A stretch of 64,000 bases of DNA from positions 939,108-1,003,107 of the forward strand of contig NZ_WTVA01000015.1 in NCBI RefSeq assembly GCF_009882935.1. Reading direction: 5' to 3'. The notes beneath the pieces are model-generated. The model had not been told where the DNA came from, did not search any database, and was given only the letters and a program-made list of their open reading frames with translations. The position numbers were made by a program, and so were the translations under genes. Positions 53,272-63,210 of this stretch are shown in pieces; positions within the stretch are counted from its first letter, which is position 1; each line of letters opens with the position of its first letter. This stretch comes from Sneathiella chungangensis (GTDB lineage: Bacteria; Pseudomonadota; Alphaproteobacteria; Sneathiellales; Sneathiellaceae).

Positions 53272-54123
53272 TCATATTTGCGTGATCAGTCGTTTTTGAA
53301 GCCAGAGGCTTGTCTCAAAGGCCCCGTCGGGCAGCGGCAATCCGCTGATGGCGGAGCGGGCAAGTTGATTGGTCATCCGGCTTGCGACATAGGCGCTGGA
53401 GAAGAGCAGCTCATATCCGCCGGAGAGTAACATTGTCGCGACGGGGAGCTGCTCGTTATAGCCGCGCCAGTCCCAGCTTGGCGGATAGTCGTCGGGCAGG
53501 AAAATATCATGGATATGGATAAAAACGCCGTCCGGTAGGGCGGGAAGGATGTTCAGGAACAGCTCATCGACATCGCTCCCCGGCATGGCGATATGGCTGG
53601 AATCGATAAAGAGAATATCGCCCGCGGCAAGGTCACGGAACGATGCCTCCCCGGCGTCGGCCAGCGTCTTGCGGACGATCGTGACGGGAAGCGTCTCGAT
53701 GGAGGCACGCGGCGCCGGATCGATCGCGGTGAAATTCGTCGCGAGATTGCCGTCCTTGATCGCGCGGGCCATGAAGCGCGTCGAATGGCCGGAGCCGACC
53801 TCGACGATGCGCGCCGGTTTTCTCTGCCGCACCATGGCATAGGCGACGGCGGCGTCCAGCCTCGGGAACCAGTCCTGTTCGAACCGCGGGTCCGGCGGCG
53901 GGGCCGTGCCGAAGGTCTTGAAGTCATCCGCGTAGGCGGCGAGGCTGTCCAGAATTTCCGCAAATTGCCCCTCCCGAGCTGCCATCAACGCCGCAATCGC
54001 GGGATAGGGCCTGCGTTCGCCCGCGTCCGGCAGGCTCGAAGCATAGCGGTAGGGAATAAAAAACCCCTCTTTCTTCAGGCCAAGGACGGTCTTGAGGCCC
54101 ATGCGCAGGCGGCGCAAATTCAT
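53272..54123 (-). CDS. SAM-dependent methyltransferase-like protein
   Basis: 283 residues. Motif I is RIVEVGSGHSTRFMARAI, followed by FTAIDPAPR and DILFIDSSHIAM, the pattern of class I methyltransferases of the kind often found in glycan or natural-product loci. No further domain. It starts just after the cyclase gene, transcribed in the same minus direction, and lies divergent from the crotonase gene. The methyl acceptor is unknown. Confidence 0.75.
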   Translation of the reverse strand: MNLRRLRMGLKTVLGLKKEGFFIPYRYASSLPDAGERRPYPAIAALMAAREGQFAEILDSLAAYADDFKTFGTAPPPDPRFEQDWFPRLDAAVAYAMVRQRKPARIVEVGSGHSTRFMARAIKDGNLATNFTAIDPAPRASIETLPVTIVRKTLADAGEASFRDLAAGDILFIDSSHIAMPGSDVDELFLNILPALPDGVFIHIHDIFLPDDYPPSWDWRGYNEQLPVATMLLSGGYELLFSSAYVASRMTNQLARSAISGLPLPDGAFETSLWLQKRLITQI

Positions 54124-54228
54124 GACAAGGTCTTCCGAAATTCAACTGTTTGATTATTTTGCATGGCGCGGCTGCGGCAATCTCTTTATGGTCGGCTCAA
54201 CTCAAGAAAAGCAAAAAGGATACTGCTG

Positions 54229-54984
54229 ATGGGCGCATCTTTTCATATAGCCGTTGAAAATACCACTCTTAGAGTGCGCCTTGATAATCCCGCGCAGCAT
54301 AACAAACTCTCGCCGGCGACGATGAAGGCGCTGCGGGAGGAACTTACCGGGAAGGCGGAGGACAGATCGCTCCGCGTGATGGTGCTGACCGGCACGGGCA
54401 AGAGCTTCTGCGCGGGCGCCGACCTTGGCGAGCTTGGCCGCTATAATTTCGATGAAAATCCGCTGGAGCAGCTGACGGATGTGGTCGAGCGGCTGCCCTT
54501 TCCGACGATTTGCGCGCTCAACGGCGGGGTTTATGGCGGCGGGGCGGATCTTGCGCTTTCCTGCGATTTCCGGATCGGCATCACAACGATGAGTGCCTTT
54601 ATCCCGCCGGCCCGCATCGGTATTCATTATCCGCCGGCGGGCCTTGCCCGCGCCGTCGCCCGGCTCGGTCTCGGTCCGGCAAAGCGTTTTTTCCTCGCCT
54701 GTGAAAAGATGTCGGCGGAAGAACTGAAAGCCATCGGCTTTCTCGACTACCTCGTCGAACCGGAGGCGCTGGCGGCGCGGACCGCCGCGCTGGTTCAGGA
54801 TATTGCGGGCCTTGCCCCGCTCTCCCTGCGCGGCATGAAGGAAACGCTGAACGATATCGCCCGCGGGGAGCTTGACATCGCGAAGGCGCGGCGGTTTCAG
54901 GCCGACTGCCTGCAATCTGATGATTTCCGCGAGGGAAAGCAGGCAATGGCCGAAAAAAGGCCGGCGAAGTTCAAAGGGGCCTGA
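54229..54984 (+). CDS. Crotonase-fold protein (enoyl-CoA hydratase/isomerase family)
   Basis: 251 residues. Oxyanion-hole regions are intact (SFCAGADLGEL and NGGVYGGGADLALSCD). The two catalytic Glu positions of classic enoyl-CoA hydratase are changed: the first is Asp107 in GGGAD, and the second is Pro127 in FIPPARIGI. It may therefore be an isomerase, hydrolase or decarboxylase of the crotonase family rather than a hydratase. The start at 54229 follows AAGGA; an upstream in-frame ATG at 54163 lacks a clear site. Confidence 0.78.
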   Translation: MGASFHIAVENTTLRVRLDNPAQHNKLSPATMKALREELTGKAEDRSLRVMVLTGTGKSFCAGADLGELGRYNFDENPLEQLTDVVERLPFPTICALNGGVYGGGADLALSCDFRIGITTMSAFIPPARIGIHYPPAGLARAVARLGLGPAKRFFLACEKMSAEELKAIGFLDYLVEPEALAARTAALVQDIAGLAPLSLRGMKETLNDIARGELDIAKARRFQADCLQSDDFREGKQAMAEKRPAKFKGA

Positions 54985-55002
54985 TCCCGCCGGCGTTTTC
55001 GA

Positions 55003-56313
55003 TCAGAGGATGAATTTGGAAAGATCCATATTCGTGGCCAGCTCGCCAAGATGCTCATCGACATATTCCTTGTCGATATTGACCACCGAGCCGCCCTTGT
55101 CGGACGCCTGAAAGCTGATCTCCTCGAGCACCCGTTCCAGCACCGTATGCAGCCGCCGGGCGCCGATATTCTCGATCGCCGCGTTGACATCCGCGGAAAT
55201 CGTCGCGATGGCGTCGATGGCATCATCGGTGAAGTTGAGATGCACTTCCTCGGTCTCCATCAGCGCGACATACTGCTTGATCAGGCTCGCTTCCGGCTCG
55301 GTGAGGATTCGCTTGAAGTCATCCTTGGTCAGCGCCCGAAGCTCCACCCGGATCGGCAAGCGACCCTGAAGCTCCGGCAGCAGGTCCGAGGGCTTGGCGA
55401 TATGGAAGGCGCCGGAGGCGATGAACAGGATGTGGTCCGTGCGCACCGTCCCGTATTTCGTGCTGACGATCGTGCCCTCGATCAGCGGCAGCAGGTCGCG
55501 CTGCACGCCTTCGCGGCTGATATCGGCCCCCTGGCGGTCGCTGCGGGCGCAGATCTTGTCGATCTCGTCGAGGAAGACGATGCCGTTATTTTCAACGAGC
55601 TTGATGGCGTCGCGGACAACGGCATCCTCATCGAGGAGCTTGTCGCTCTCCTCGTCGATAAGCACCTTGTAGCTGTCTTTCACCAGCATTTTCCGAGGCT
55701 TGGTGCGTTGTCCGCCGAGCTTGCCCAGCATGTCATTGAGATTGAGCATGCCCATCTGCGCGCCGGGCATCCCCGGGATATCGAAGGTGGGAAGGCCCAT
55801 GCCGCCGGTATCCACCAGCTCCAGCTCGATTTCCTTGTCGTCGAGCTCGCCCTCGCGCAGCATCTTGCGGAATTTCTGCCGCGTATCGGGAGAGGCTTTC
55901 TCGCCGACCAGCGCGTTCAGAACCCGTTCCTCGGCGGCGAGTTCCGCTTTGGCGACGACCTGCTGGCGCTGCGCCTCGCGCACCATGTTGAGCGCGATCT
56001 CGATCAGGTCGCGGATAATCTGCTCGACATCCCGGCCGACATAGCCGACCTCGGTGAATTTCGTGGCTTCCACCTTCAGGAACGGCGCATTGGCGAGTTT
56101 CGCGAGGCGGCGGGAGATTTCGGTCTTGCCGACGCCCGTCGGGCCGATCATCAGGATATTCTTGGGCAGGACTTCTTCGCGCAGCTCTTCGGGCAGTTGC
56201 TGGCGGCGCCAGCGGTTGCGAAGGGCGATTGCAACGGATTTCTTGGCATCCGACTGACCGATGATAAAGCGGTCAAGCTCATAGACGATTTCCCGTGGCG
56301 ATAGACTTGTCAT
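55003..56313 (-). CDS. hslU: ATP-dependent protease ATPase subunit HslU
   Basis: 436 residues. AAA+ unfoldase of the HslUV protease. Starts [18 protein letters not shown], Walker [11 protein letters not shown], Walker [11 protein letters not shown], the GYVGRD pore loop, and the C-terminal [16 protein letters not shown] then the final NMDLSKFIL tail that inserts into HslV. It begins four bases inside the hslV stop, as in most alphaproteobacteria. Cytoplasmic heat-shock protease. Confidence 0.97.
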   Translation of the reverse strand: MTSLSPREIVYELDRFIIGQSDAKKSVAIALRNRWRRQQLPEELREEVLPKNILMIGPTGVGKTEISRRLAKLANAPFLKVEATKFTEVGYVGRDVEQIIRDLIEIALNMVREAQRQQVVAKAELAAEERVLNALVGEKASPDTRQKFRKMLREGELDDKEIELELVDTGGMGLPTFDIPGMPGAQMGMLNLNDMLGKLGGQRTKPRKMLVKDSYKVLIDEESDKLLDEDAVVRDAIKLVENNGIVFLDEIDKICARSDRQGADISREGVQRDLLPLIEGTIVSTKYGTVRTDHILFIASGAFHIAKPSDLLPELQGRLPIRVELRALTKDDFKRILTEPEASLIKQYVALMETEEVHLNFTDDAIDAIATISADVNAAIENIGARRLHTVLERVLEEISFQASDKGGSVVNIDKEYVDEHLGELATNMDLSKFIL

Positions 56314-56867
56314 TTTTTACCGATACTTTCGATGATTACATTTTCATTCGTATAGACGCAGATCCCGGCGGCGATCGCCATGGCTTTCCGGGCGATATCC
56401 TCCGCCTCCATGTCGTCGCGGTCGACCAGCGCGCGCGCGGCGGCAAGGGCATAATTGCCCCCCGATCCGATCGCGATAATGCCGTCTTCGGGTTCCAGAA
56501 CGTCGCCGGTGCCGGTCAGGATCAGCGACACCTCATGGTTGGCGACCGCCATCATGGCTTCCAGCCGGCGGAGATATTTATCGGTCCGCCAGTCCTTGGC
56601 CAGCTCGACGCAGGCGCGGGTGAGATTGCCCGGATGCTGCTCCAGCTTGCCTTCCAGCCGCTCGAACAGGGTGAAGGCATCGGCGGTGGCGCCGGCGAAC
56701 CCGACGATCACGTCATTCTTGGCGCCGATCCGGCGCACCTTGCGGGCATTGGACTTGATCACCGTCTGACCGAGCGAAACCTGCCCGTCACCGGCGACGA
56801 CAACGGTTCCGTTCTTGCGCACAGACAGAATTGTCGTCCCGTGCCAGCTGTCAATTTTTTCGGACAT
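56310..56867 (-). CDS. hslV: ATP-dependent protease peptidase subunit HslV
   Basis: 185 residues. Threonine protease subunit related to proteasome beta subunits. Short propeptide [10 protein letters not shown], then [10 protein letters not shown], where the first Thr becomes the catalytic N-terminus. [10 protein letters not shown] and [14 protein letters not shown] are conserved. The start at 56867 is chosen to give the normal short propeptide; an in-frame frame to 56984 is too long. First gene of hslVU. Confidence 0.96.
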   Translation of the reverse strand: MSEKIDSWHGTTILSVRKNGTVVVAGDGQVSLGQTVIKSNARKVRRIGAKNDVIVGFAGATADAFTLFERLEGKLEQHPGNLTRACVELAKDWRTDKYLRRLEAMMAVANHEVSLILTGTGDVLEPEDGIIAIGSGGNYALAAARALVDRDDMEAEDIARKAMAIAAGICVYTNENVIIESIGKK

Positions 56868-56899
56868 AGAAACTCTTCTGTAATTGGGGTTGCCCTGAC

Positions 56900-56927
56900 G
56901 ATGTAACCATTTTCCGCCAAGGGTCAA
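56900..56927 (-). promoter_or_regulatory. Candidate promoter of hslVU
   Basis: On the minus strand, TTGACC (56927-56922) and TACATC (56905-56900) are 16 bp apart, about 33 bp before the hslV start. The preceding CC before TTGACC also gives a partial heat-shock-sigma (-35 CTTGA-type) look, but the -10 does not fit CCCCAT. Confidence 0.4.
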
Positions 56928-57041
56928 GGTTGAAAGGGTGTTGCCGGTGATGACGCCTGTATTTTTGCCGATACCGGACTTCACAATTGCCGGTGGCGGA
57001 CGTCATCCCAGGGAAGCCAAAGCACAACGCAGGAGAAACCG

Positions 57042-57302
57042 ATGCCAACCGAACGCGATGCCCTGGACGAAACGGCGGAAAAAGCCTCGAACCTTCGGGC
57101 GATATTCGAGATTCTGAGCTATATCCATGTCGATGCCGCGCGGGACAACTACAAGGAACTTGCCCAACGCATCGAGTTTGCGCTCAACCATGCGGAGGAG
57201 CTGATCAAGGCCGGCCGCGGGACCGACGCGACAACGGGTGACGGGACCAGCGGCGATATCCCGCCGGCGGTGACTATTCCGGACAAAGTGATCGGCGTAT
57301 AA
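57042..57302 (+). CDS. Small hypothetical protein
   Basis: 86 residues. About residues 10-60 look helical ([45 protein letters not shown]); the tail is Gly/Thr-rich. No cysteine, signal or membrane segment. GGAGAAACCG precedes the ATG. It sits between divergent hslV and the his operon, separated from hisB by 112 bp. I do not recognise the family; the amphipathic helical pattern suggests a protein-binding role. Confidence 0.6.
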   Translation: MPTERDALDETAEKASNLRAIFEILSYIHVDAARDNYKELAQRIEFALNHAEELIKAGRGTDATTGDGTSGDIPPAVTIPDKVIGV

Positions 57303-57338
57303 TATTCGGTCTTTTGCGCGGCCATGCGCTGCAAAGGC

Positions 57339-57367
57339 TTGGTTTTCCTCACCGATCCTGCTATATC
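57339..57367 (+). promoter_or_regulatory. Candidate promoter of the his operon
   Basis: TTGGTT (57339-57344) and TATATC (57362-57367) are 17 bp apart, about 48 bp before the hisB ATG. No leader peptide rich in His codons is visible between them and hisB, so classic attenuation is not suggested. Confidence 0.45.
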
Positions 57368-57414
57368 CTCGCCAGACATTCACGCGGCGAGATGCCAGGC
57401 CGGAAGGAAATTCC

Positions 57415-58014
57415 ATGCGCGTAGGAACGGTAAAGCGGAAGACGAAAGAAACCGATATCGAGGTTGAGCTCAATCTCGACGGCACCGGCGTCTATGATGT
57501 CAAGACGGGCATCGGTTTTCTCGATCATATGCTGGAACAGCTGTCGCGCCACAGCCTGATGGATTTGAAAGTCCGCGCGCAAGGCGATCTGCATATCGAT
57601 TATCACCACACGACCGAGGATACCGGCATTGCGATCGGGGAAGCCTTCGCCAAGGCACTCGGGGACCTCAAGGGCATCCGCCGCTATGCATCCGCGCTTA
57701 TCCCGATGGACGAGACGCTGACGCGGGTGGCGCTCGATATCTCCAACCGGCCCTATCTCATCTGGAAGGTGGAGTTCAGCCGCGACAAGCTCGGCGAGAT
57801 GGACACGGAACTGTTCAAGGAATGGTTCCAGGCCTTCGCGCAGGCCGCCGGCATCACCCTGCATGTGGAAAATCTTTACGGAACCAATAACCATCATATC
57901 GTGGAAAGCTGCTTCAAGGCGCTCGCGCGGTCCCTGCGCGACGCCACGGAAATCGATCCACGCCGCGCCGACGCCGTTCCCTCGACAAAGGGCGTGCTGG
58001 GCGGCAGCCTGTAA
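57415..58014 (+). CDS. hisB: Imidazoleglycerol-phosphate dehydratase
   Basis: 199 residues, monofunctional type without the phosphatase half seen in enterics. Conserved metal-binding motifs: [40 protein letters not shown] and [18 protein letters not shown]. Catalyses the sixth step of histidine synthesis. First gene of the his operon, 41 bp before hisH. Confidence 0.97.
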   Translation: MRVGTVKRKTKETDIEVELNLDGTGVYDVKTGIGFLDHMLEQLSRHSLMDLKVRAQGDLHIDYHHTTEDTGIAIGEAFAKALGDLKGIRRYASALIPMDETLTRVALDISNRPYLIWKVEFSRDKLGEMDTELFKEWFQAFAQAAGITLHVENLYGTNNHHIVESCFKALARSLRDATEIDPRRADAVPSTKGVLGGSL

Positions 58015-58055
58015 TTTCAGAGCCCGGCGTCTCCGCCGGAGGATTTGTACCTGAT

Positions 58056-58697
58056 ATGGAAACTGTCATTATCGATTATGGCTCGGGGAATCTCCGCTCC
58101 GCCGCGAAGGCGTTCGAGCGTTCCTGCCGCGACGCCGGTCTTTCGATGAAGATCAATGTCACCAGCCATGCCGACGAAGTCGCCCGCGCCGACCGCATCG
58201 TCCTGCCCGGCGTCGGGGCGTTCCGCGCCTGCAAGAACGGCCTTCTGGCGGTTGCGGGCATGGTCGAGGCCCTGCAGGAGGCGGTCATCGAAAAAGGCCG
58301 GCCGTTTTTCGGCATCTGCGTCGGCATGCAACTGATGGCGGACCGCGGGATCGAGCATGGCACGACGGACGGGCTTGGCTGGATCGGCGGGGATGTCGTC
58401 AAACTGACGCCGGACGATCCGGACCTCAAAATTCCGCATATGGGCTGGAACGAACTGGAATTCCGGGCGGCCCATCCGCTCTTCGATGGCATTGCAAGCG
58501 GTTGCCACGCCTATTTCGTGCATAGCTATCATCTGGCGGCGCGGGATCCGGCGCATATTCTGGCGACGGTGGATTACGGCGGGCCGGTGACGGCAATCGT
58601 CGGCCGCGACAACATGATCGGCACCCAGTTTCACCCGGAGAAAAGTCAGGAAACCGGGCTCCGGCTGATCGAGAACTTTTTAAGGTGGACCCCCTGA
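58056..58697 (+). CDS. hisH: Imidazole glycerol phosphate synthase, glutaminase subunit HisH
   Basis: 213 residues. Class I glutamine amidotransferase that feeds ammonia to HisF. Start [12 protein letters not shown], nucleophile region [12 protein letters not shown] (Cys), and the His-Glu pair in [10 protein letters not shown]. Part of hisBHAFE; overlaps the following GNAT gene by 13 bp. Confidence 0.97.
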   Translation: METVIIDYGSGNLRSAAKAFERSCRDAGLSMKINVTSHADEVARADRIVLPGVGAFRACKNGLLAVAGMVEALQEAVIEKGRPFFGICVGMQLMADRGIEHGTTDGLGWIGGDVVKLTPDDPDLKIPHMGWNELEFRAAHPLFDGIASGCHAYFVHSYHLAARDPAHILATVDYGGPVTAIVGRDNMIGTQFHPEKSQETGLRLIENFLRWTP

Positions 58698-59242
58698 TGG
58701 CAGATCGCTCCAGACCTATTCAGCAGCCGGTTATCGAGGCGATAACCGAATTCAGCCAGGCGGATCTCGACGATCTTTGCGAGGCGGCGGAGGAAGCCAT
58801 CATCGATGGCAACGGTTTCGGCTGGCTGACGCCGCCGCGCCGCAGCGTTCAGGAGAATTTCTGGAGAGGCGTCCTGATGGTGCCGGTGCGCGAGCTTTAC
58901 TGCGCTCGTTTCGAGGGGCGCATCGTCGGCTCTGGTCAGCTTGTGAAACCGTTTTCGAATAACGAGGCGGGGGCCCATATAGCGCAGGTTGCGACCTTTT
59001 TCATTGCGCCATATGCGCGCGGCCACGGCCTTGCCATCGGTCTTCTTGCGGTGATTGAAAACAGCGCGCGGGAGCAGGGCTTCAAGGTCCTCGAGGTTGA
59101 TGTGCGCGAAACCCAGGCGGCGGCCATTGCGCTTCTCGAGGCGAACGGCTACGAGAAATGGGCGACGAAAAAGAACTACGCCTGGAATGGCGAGCGCTAT
59201 GTCGACGGCTTTTACTTTAAAAAAGAACTGGCGGAGCTGTGA
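58685..59242 (+). CDS. GNAT-family acetyltransferase within the his operon
   Basis: 185 residues. GNAT core with the acetyl-CoA-binding pattern [29 protein letters not shown] (R-x-x-G-x-G/A variant) followed by [26 protein letters not shown]-terminal [26 protein letters not shown]. It lies between hisH and hisA with overlaps at both ends, so it is certainly cotranscribed. It is not a known histidine-biosynthetic enzyme; the substrate is unknown. Confidence 0.85.
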   Translation: MDPLMADRSRPIQQPVIEAITEFSQADLDDLCEAAEEAIIDGNGFGWLTPPRRSVQENFWRGVLMVPVRELYCARFEGRIVGSGQLVKPFSNNEAGAHIAQVATFFIAPYARGHGLAIGLLAVIENSAREQGFKVLEVDVRETQAAAIALLEANGYEKWATKKNYAWNGERYVDGFYFKKELAEL

Positions 59243-59247
59243 CGATC

Positions 59248-59982
59248 ATGAACCTCTACCCGGCGATTGACCTGAAGGATGGCAACTGCGTCCGGCTCCT
59301 GCGCGGCGAGATGGCGGCGGCGACGGTGTTCAACACCGATCCGGCGGACCAGGCGCGGGCCTTCCGCGATGCGGGGTTCGAACGGCTGCATCTTGTCGAT
59401 CTCAACGGCGCCTTCGAAGGCAAGCCGGTCAATGCGGGGGTGGTCGAGAAAATTCTCGCCGCGACGGACGTGCCGGTTCAGCTCGGCGGCGGGATCCGCA
59501 ATCTGGCGACCATCGACATGTGGCTCGGCAAGGGATTGAGCCGGGTCATTCTCGGCACCATCGCGCTCCGTGATCCGGGGCTGGTGAAGGACGCCTGCAA
59601 AACGTTCCCCGGGCATATTGCGGTCGGTATCGATGCCCGCGACGGCATGGTCGCGGTCGAAGGCTGGGCGGAGACAAGCGAGACCTCCGCGCTTGATCTT
59701 GCCCGCAAGTTCGAGGATGCGGGGGTCGAAGCCATCATCTATACGGATATCGACCGGGACGGCGCGCTGCAGGGCGTCAATGTCGAGGCGACGCGCGATC
59801 TTGCGGCGGCGATTTCCATCCCGGTGATTGCCTCCGGCGGCGTGGCGTCAATCGCCGATATCGAAAACCTCCTTGCCGTGCAGGCAAGCGGCATCGAAGG
59901 GGTGATCATCGGCCGCGCGCTGTATGACGGGCGCATCGATCCGGCGGCGGCCCTGGCTCTGGTGAGGGGCGCAAATGCTTAA
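59248..59982 (+). CDS. hisA: ProFAR isomerase HisA
   Basis: 244 residues. (beta/alpha)8 barrel that isomerises ProFAR to PRFAR. The start [18 protein letters not shown] carries the catalytic Asp, and the middle [13 protein letters not shown] the second Asp. The ATG at 59248 gives the standard N-terminus; GTG at 59239, overlapping the GNAT stop, is possible. Overlaps hisF by 8 bp. Confidence 0.96.
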   Translation: MNLYPAIDLKDGNCVRLLRGEMAAATVFNTDPADQARAFRDAGFERLHLVDLNGAFEGKPVNAGVVEKILAATDVPVQLGGGIRNLATIDMWLGKGLSRVILGTIALRDPGLVKDACKTFPGHIAVGIDARDGMVAVEGWAETSETSALDLARKFEDAGVEAIIYTDIDRDGALQGVNVEATRDLAAAISIPVIASGGVASIADIENLLAVQASGIEGVIIGRALYDGRIDPAAALALVRGANA

Positions 59983-60751
59983 GGCCCGCATCATTCCCTG
60001 CCTCGATGTCAAGGACGGCCGCGTCGTCAAGGGCGTCAATTTCGTTGACCTGATCGATGCGGGCGATCCGGTGGAGCAGGCACGCATTTATGATGCGCAG
60101 GGCGCGGACGAGCTTTGTTTCCTCGATATCACCGCCACCTCCGACAATCGCGAGACCATCTATGACGTGGTGCGGCGGACGGCGGAGCAATGCTTCATGC
60201 CGCTTACCGTCGGCGGCGGCGTCCGGCAGGTGGAGGATGTGCGCAAGCTGCTGCTGGCCGGGGCCGACAAGGTCTCGATCAACAGCGCGGCGGTCAAGCG
60301 TCCCGATTTCGTGCGCGAGGCGGCGGAGCAGTTCGGCAGCCAATGCGTCGTCGTCGCCATCGATGCAAAGCAGACGGCGCCCGGCAAGTTCGAGATTTTT
60401 ACCCATGGCGGGCGCGAGCCGACGGGCATCGATGCCGTGGAATGGGCAAAGCGGATGACCGACTACGGGGCGGGGGAAATCCTGCTCACCTCCATGGACC
60501 GGGACGGAACGCGCGCCGGGTTCAATATTCCGCTGACCCGGGCCGTCGCCGACGCCATACCCGTTCCGGTGATCGCCTCGGGCGGTGTTGGCACGCTCGA
60601 CCATCTGGCGGAGGGTATTCGCGACGGTCATGCGACGGCCGTGCTGGCGGCGTCGATCTTCCATTTCGGCGAGTTTACGATCACGGAAGCGAAGCGGGCC
60701 ATGCGCGATGCGGGGATTGCGGTCCGGCTGGAAGAGGAGGAAGCGGCATGA
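59975..60751 (+). CDS. hisF: Imidazole glycerol phosphate synthase, cyclase subunit HisF
   Basis: 258 residues. Barrel enzyme partner of HisH. Start [23 protein letters not shown] with catalytic Asp, and later [15 protein letters not shown] with the second Asp. Overlaps hisA at its start and hisE at its stop (ATGA). Confidence 0.97.
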   Translation: MLKARIIPCLDVKDGRVVKGVNFVDLIDAGDPVEQARIYDAQGADELCFLDITATSDNRETIYDVVRRTAEQCFMPLTVGGGVRQVEDVRKLLLAGADKVSINSAAVKRPDFVREAAEQFGSQCVVVAIDAKQTAPGKFEIFTHGGREPTGIDAVEWAKRMTDYGAGEILLTSMDRDGTRAGFNIPLTRAVADAIPVPVIASGGVGTLDHLAEGIRDGHATAVLAASIFHFGEFTITEAKRAMRDAGIAVRLEEEEAA

Positions 60752-61092
60752 GCGAGAAAGAAGAGATGGGGCTGGAGCGGCTATACCGGCTGGTGGCGTC
60801 GCGGCAGGGGGCGGACCCCGGGAGTTCCTACACGGCGTCGCTCTATGCCCGGGGAGCGGCGAAAATCGCCCAGAAGGTCGGCGAAGAGGCGGTCGAGCTG
60901 GCCATCGCCGCCGCGCTTGAGGATCGCGATGACATTATTTCCGAAAGCGCTGATCTGCTTTATCATCTGGCGGTGCTCTGGGCGGATGCCGGCATTGACC
61001 CGACGGAAATTTATGCCAAATTGGCGCAGCGGGAAGGGCAATCCGGCCTTGCGGAAAAGGCGGCGCGCAAAAGCGGAGAAGAGGAACGATAA
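60748..61092 (+). CDS. hisE: Phosphoribosyl-ATP pyrophosphatase HisE
   Basis: 114 residues. All-helical MazG-like enzyme of the second step of histidine synthesis. Conserved [13 protein letters not shown] and [13 protein letters not shown] hold the acidic metal ligands. The ATG at 60748 overlaps the hisF stop by four bases. hisI is not fused to it and not in the window. Confidence 0.95.
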   Translation: MSEKEEMGLERLYRLVASRQGADPGSSYTASLYARGAAKIAQKVGEEAVELAIAAALEDRDDIISESADLLYHLAVLWADAGIDPTEIYAKLAQREGQSGLAEKAARKSGEEER

Positions 61093-61460
61093 TGGCGTAT
61101 GACAACGACAATATATTTGCGAAAATCCTGCGGGGGGAAATCCCCAATACCACCGTCTACGAAGATGAAGCGGTCCTCGCGTTCAACGATATCGCGCCGA
61201 AAACGCCGGTCCATGTCCTCGTGATCCCGAAGCGGCCCTATATCGACATGGATGATTTTTCGGCCAATGGTTCCCCCGAAGAGATCGGGCATTTTTTCAT
61301 CAAGGTGGGAGAGATCGCGCGGTCGCTTGGACTGCATGACGGCGGATACCGGGTGGTCACCAACAACGGGGAAAACGCGGGCCAGATCGTGCCGCATTTC
61401 CATGTCCATATCATGGGCGGTCAGCGGATCAAGGAAGGCAGCATGGCGCGGGGTATGTAA
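61092..61460 (+). CDS. HIT-family (HinT-like) nucleotide hydrolase
   Basis: 122 residues. The histidine triad is VPHFHVHIMGG near the C-terminus. Family start DNDNIFAKILRGEIPNTTVYEDE. Members cleave purine nucleoside phosphoramidates and aminoacyl-adenylates. The start shares one base with the hisE stop (TAATG), so it is the last gene of the his operon. Confidence 0.93.
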   Translation: MAYDNDNIFAKILRGEIPNTTVYEDEAVLAFNDIAPKTPVHVLVIPKRPYIDMDDFSANGSPEEIGHFFIKVGEIARSLGLHDGGYRVVTNNGENAGQIVPHFHVHIMGGQRIKEGSMARGM

Positions 61461-61478
61461 GCCCTGTTTCCCGCCGCC

Positions 61479-63197
61479 TCAGACAGGGAGTTCCGGCAGG
61501 CGGCGCGCGTCATCGACGATATAGATGCCGAGGGGCTCGATCCGGCCGCGGATTTCCACGCTTTCATGGCGCAGGTCTGAAAAATCCTCCTCCGCCCGTT
61601 CCGCCACCTGGCCCGAGAAGATTAGCTGGCTGGCATAGTCCTTTGTCAGCGCCTCAAGCCGGCTTGCGGTATTGACCGGATCGCCGATCGCCGTAACAGA
61701 GGTCGCGCGGCCATATCCCATCTGCCCGACGATCACCTGCCCGAGATGAAGGCCGATGCCGATCTTCAAGGGGCTCGGCAGGTCGGAGGCGAGGTTGCGG
61801 TTCATGATTTCCAGCTCCATCGCCATCGCGCGCGCGGCGTTGAGCGCCCGCCGGCTTGCCTCGCGGCTGTTTTCATTGAGCCCGAAAAGCGCCATGACGC
61901 CATCGCCGATGAATTTGTCGAGATGGCCGCCGTTGGCTTCGATCGCCTCGCCCATATGGCGGAAATACTGGTTGATCACGAACACCACGTCATAGGGCAG
62001 TTTCTGCTCGGAAAACTTGGTGAAGGCGCGCAGATCCGCGAACAGGATGACAACTTCCCGTTCCTGCCCCTGCAGGTAGCCCGGCTGGTTGAACGCCTGA
62101 CGCACGGTGGCGGTGGCGGGCAGCAGCGGAATGACGGCAACGTCGCCGGCCGGAATGCTCTGGCAGGCGAGGCGGGTTCCCTCGGGCGCGCCGACGCGGC
62201 GCAGGACGGCGGTTTCCTTGTCGCTCGGCGGGTTCAGATTGTCGGCGCCCTCCGTCACCCGGACACGACAGGTGGAACATCGTCCGCGGCCACCGCACAC
62301 ATGCGCATGGGGAACATTGCCAAGCAGGCTTGCCTCCAGAATGGTGAGGCCCGGCGAGGCCAGCACGACCTTGTCGTCGGGATAGGAAATCGCATTGACC
62401 TTGCGCCGCCGGTACAGGATCAGCCAGTAAATCCGGCTGGCCAGCAACAGCCCGAGGGCGGCGAAAATGACCCAGTAACCGATGTCACGGACCTCATAGG
62501 CCCATCCCTCCAGGTTCGGGGGCAGGTTCATCTCGGTGAAGAAGGCCTCCCGCCAGGCGGCGTCGGCATAGAGATGCTCCAGCTCGTTCGCGCCATTGAT
62601 AAAGCCGCTCAGCGAGAGGATCGGCAGGATCAGCGCAAGGCTGTAGAGCAGCGTGACATGGCGGCTGTACCACGGCTTCAGCCGGAGCCAGAAGTGAATG
62701 CCCATGCAGCCGTGAAGCCAGGCGACAAGAAGCACGATGCTCTGCTGCAAGGCATAGACGGGGGTGGCAACCCAGATGGAGAACAGCAGGTAGGCGTAGC
62801 TGTCAGTGACGCCGAAGACTTCATGGACGACGCGCGTGCCGATCACATGCAGGATGACAAGCGGCGGGATCAGGAGGCCAAGAATGATCTGGACGATGTC
62901 GCGCGCGGGCAGGCGGCTGTATGACCGGTGGCGGAGCAGCTTTACAAAGACGAGAATGATATGCGCGCTCATCGCGGCAATCAGCAGGACCGTGCCCGGG
63001 GAACTCCGCCAAAAGCCGAGAAAGATGTCGCGTCCGGCCTCCATGGCGTCCAGCGAGATCAGCCCGAGCGCGTGGTTGATGAGATGCCCCGCAAGGAAGA
63101 ACATCAACACCAACCCGCTTGCCAGACGAATCCGGTCCGGCCGGAAGATCTTTCGCACCGATACCGCTTTTCGCTTCAGACCCGTCGACAATTCCAT
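61479..63197 (-). CDS. Adenylate cyclase with cytochrome-b-like membrane domain and 2Fe-2S ferredoxin domain
   Basis: 572 residues. Six membrane segments (about 25-265) resemble the succinate/fumarate dehydrogenase cytochrome b fold, with many His in or near the helices (38, 42, 79, 117, 125, 162, 168, 180) suited to haem binding. A 2Fe-2S ferredoxin domain follows (about 275-355) with Cys301, Cys307, Cys310 and Cys345 (C-x5-C-x2-C spacing). The class III cyclase domain (about 380-540) has Asp388, Lys428, Asp432, Asn509 and Arg513, all intact. Expected to make cAMP in response to redox state or quinone pool, as reported for CyaC of Sinorhizobium meliloti. Convergent with the his operon. Confidence 0.88.
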   Translation of the reverse strand: MELSTGLKRKAVSVRKIFRPDRIRLASGLVLMFFLAGHLINHALGLISLDAMEAGRDIFLGFWRSSPGTVLLIAAMSAHIILVFVKLLRHRSYSRLPARDIVQIILGLLIPPLVILHVIGTRVVHEVFGVTDSYAYLLFSIWVATPVYALQQSIVLLVAWLHGCMGIHFWLRLKPWYSRHVTLLYSLALILPILSLSGFINGANELEHLYADAAWREAFFTEMNLPPNLEGWAYEVRDIGYWVIFAALGLLLASRIYWLILYRRRKVNAISYPDDKVVLASPGLTILEASLLGNVPHAHVCGGRGRCSTCRVRVTEGADNLNPPSDKETAVLRRVGAPEGTRLACQSIPAGDVAVIPLLPATATVRQAFNQPGYLQGQEREVVILFADLRAFTKFSEQKLPYDVVFVINQYFRHMGEAIEANGGHLDKFIGDGVMALFGLNENSREASRRALNAARAMAMELEIMNRNLASDLPSPLKIGIGLHLGQVIVGQMGYGRATSVTAIGDPVNTASRLEALTKDYASQLIFSGQVAERAEEDFSDLRHESVEIRGRIEPLGIYIVDDARRLPELPV

Positions 63198-63210
63198 TCA
63201 GTTGCCTTGC

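Noticed and set aside
61462-61488. Possible terminator hairpin after the HIT gene (CCCTGT paired with ACAGGG)
   Set aside because: The 15-base loop is long, there is no U-tract, and it overlaps the end of the convergent cyclase gene.
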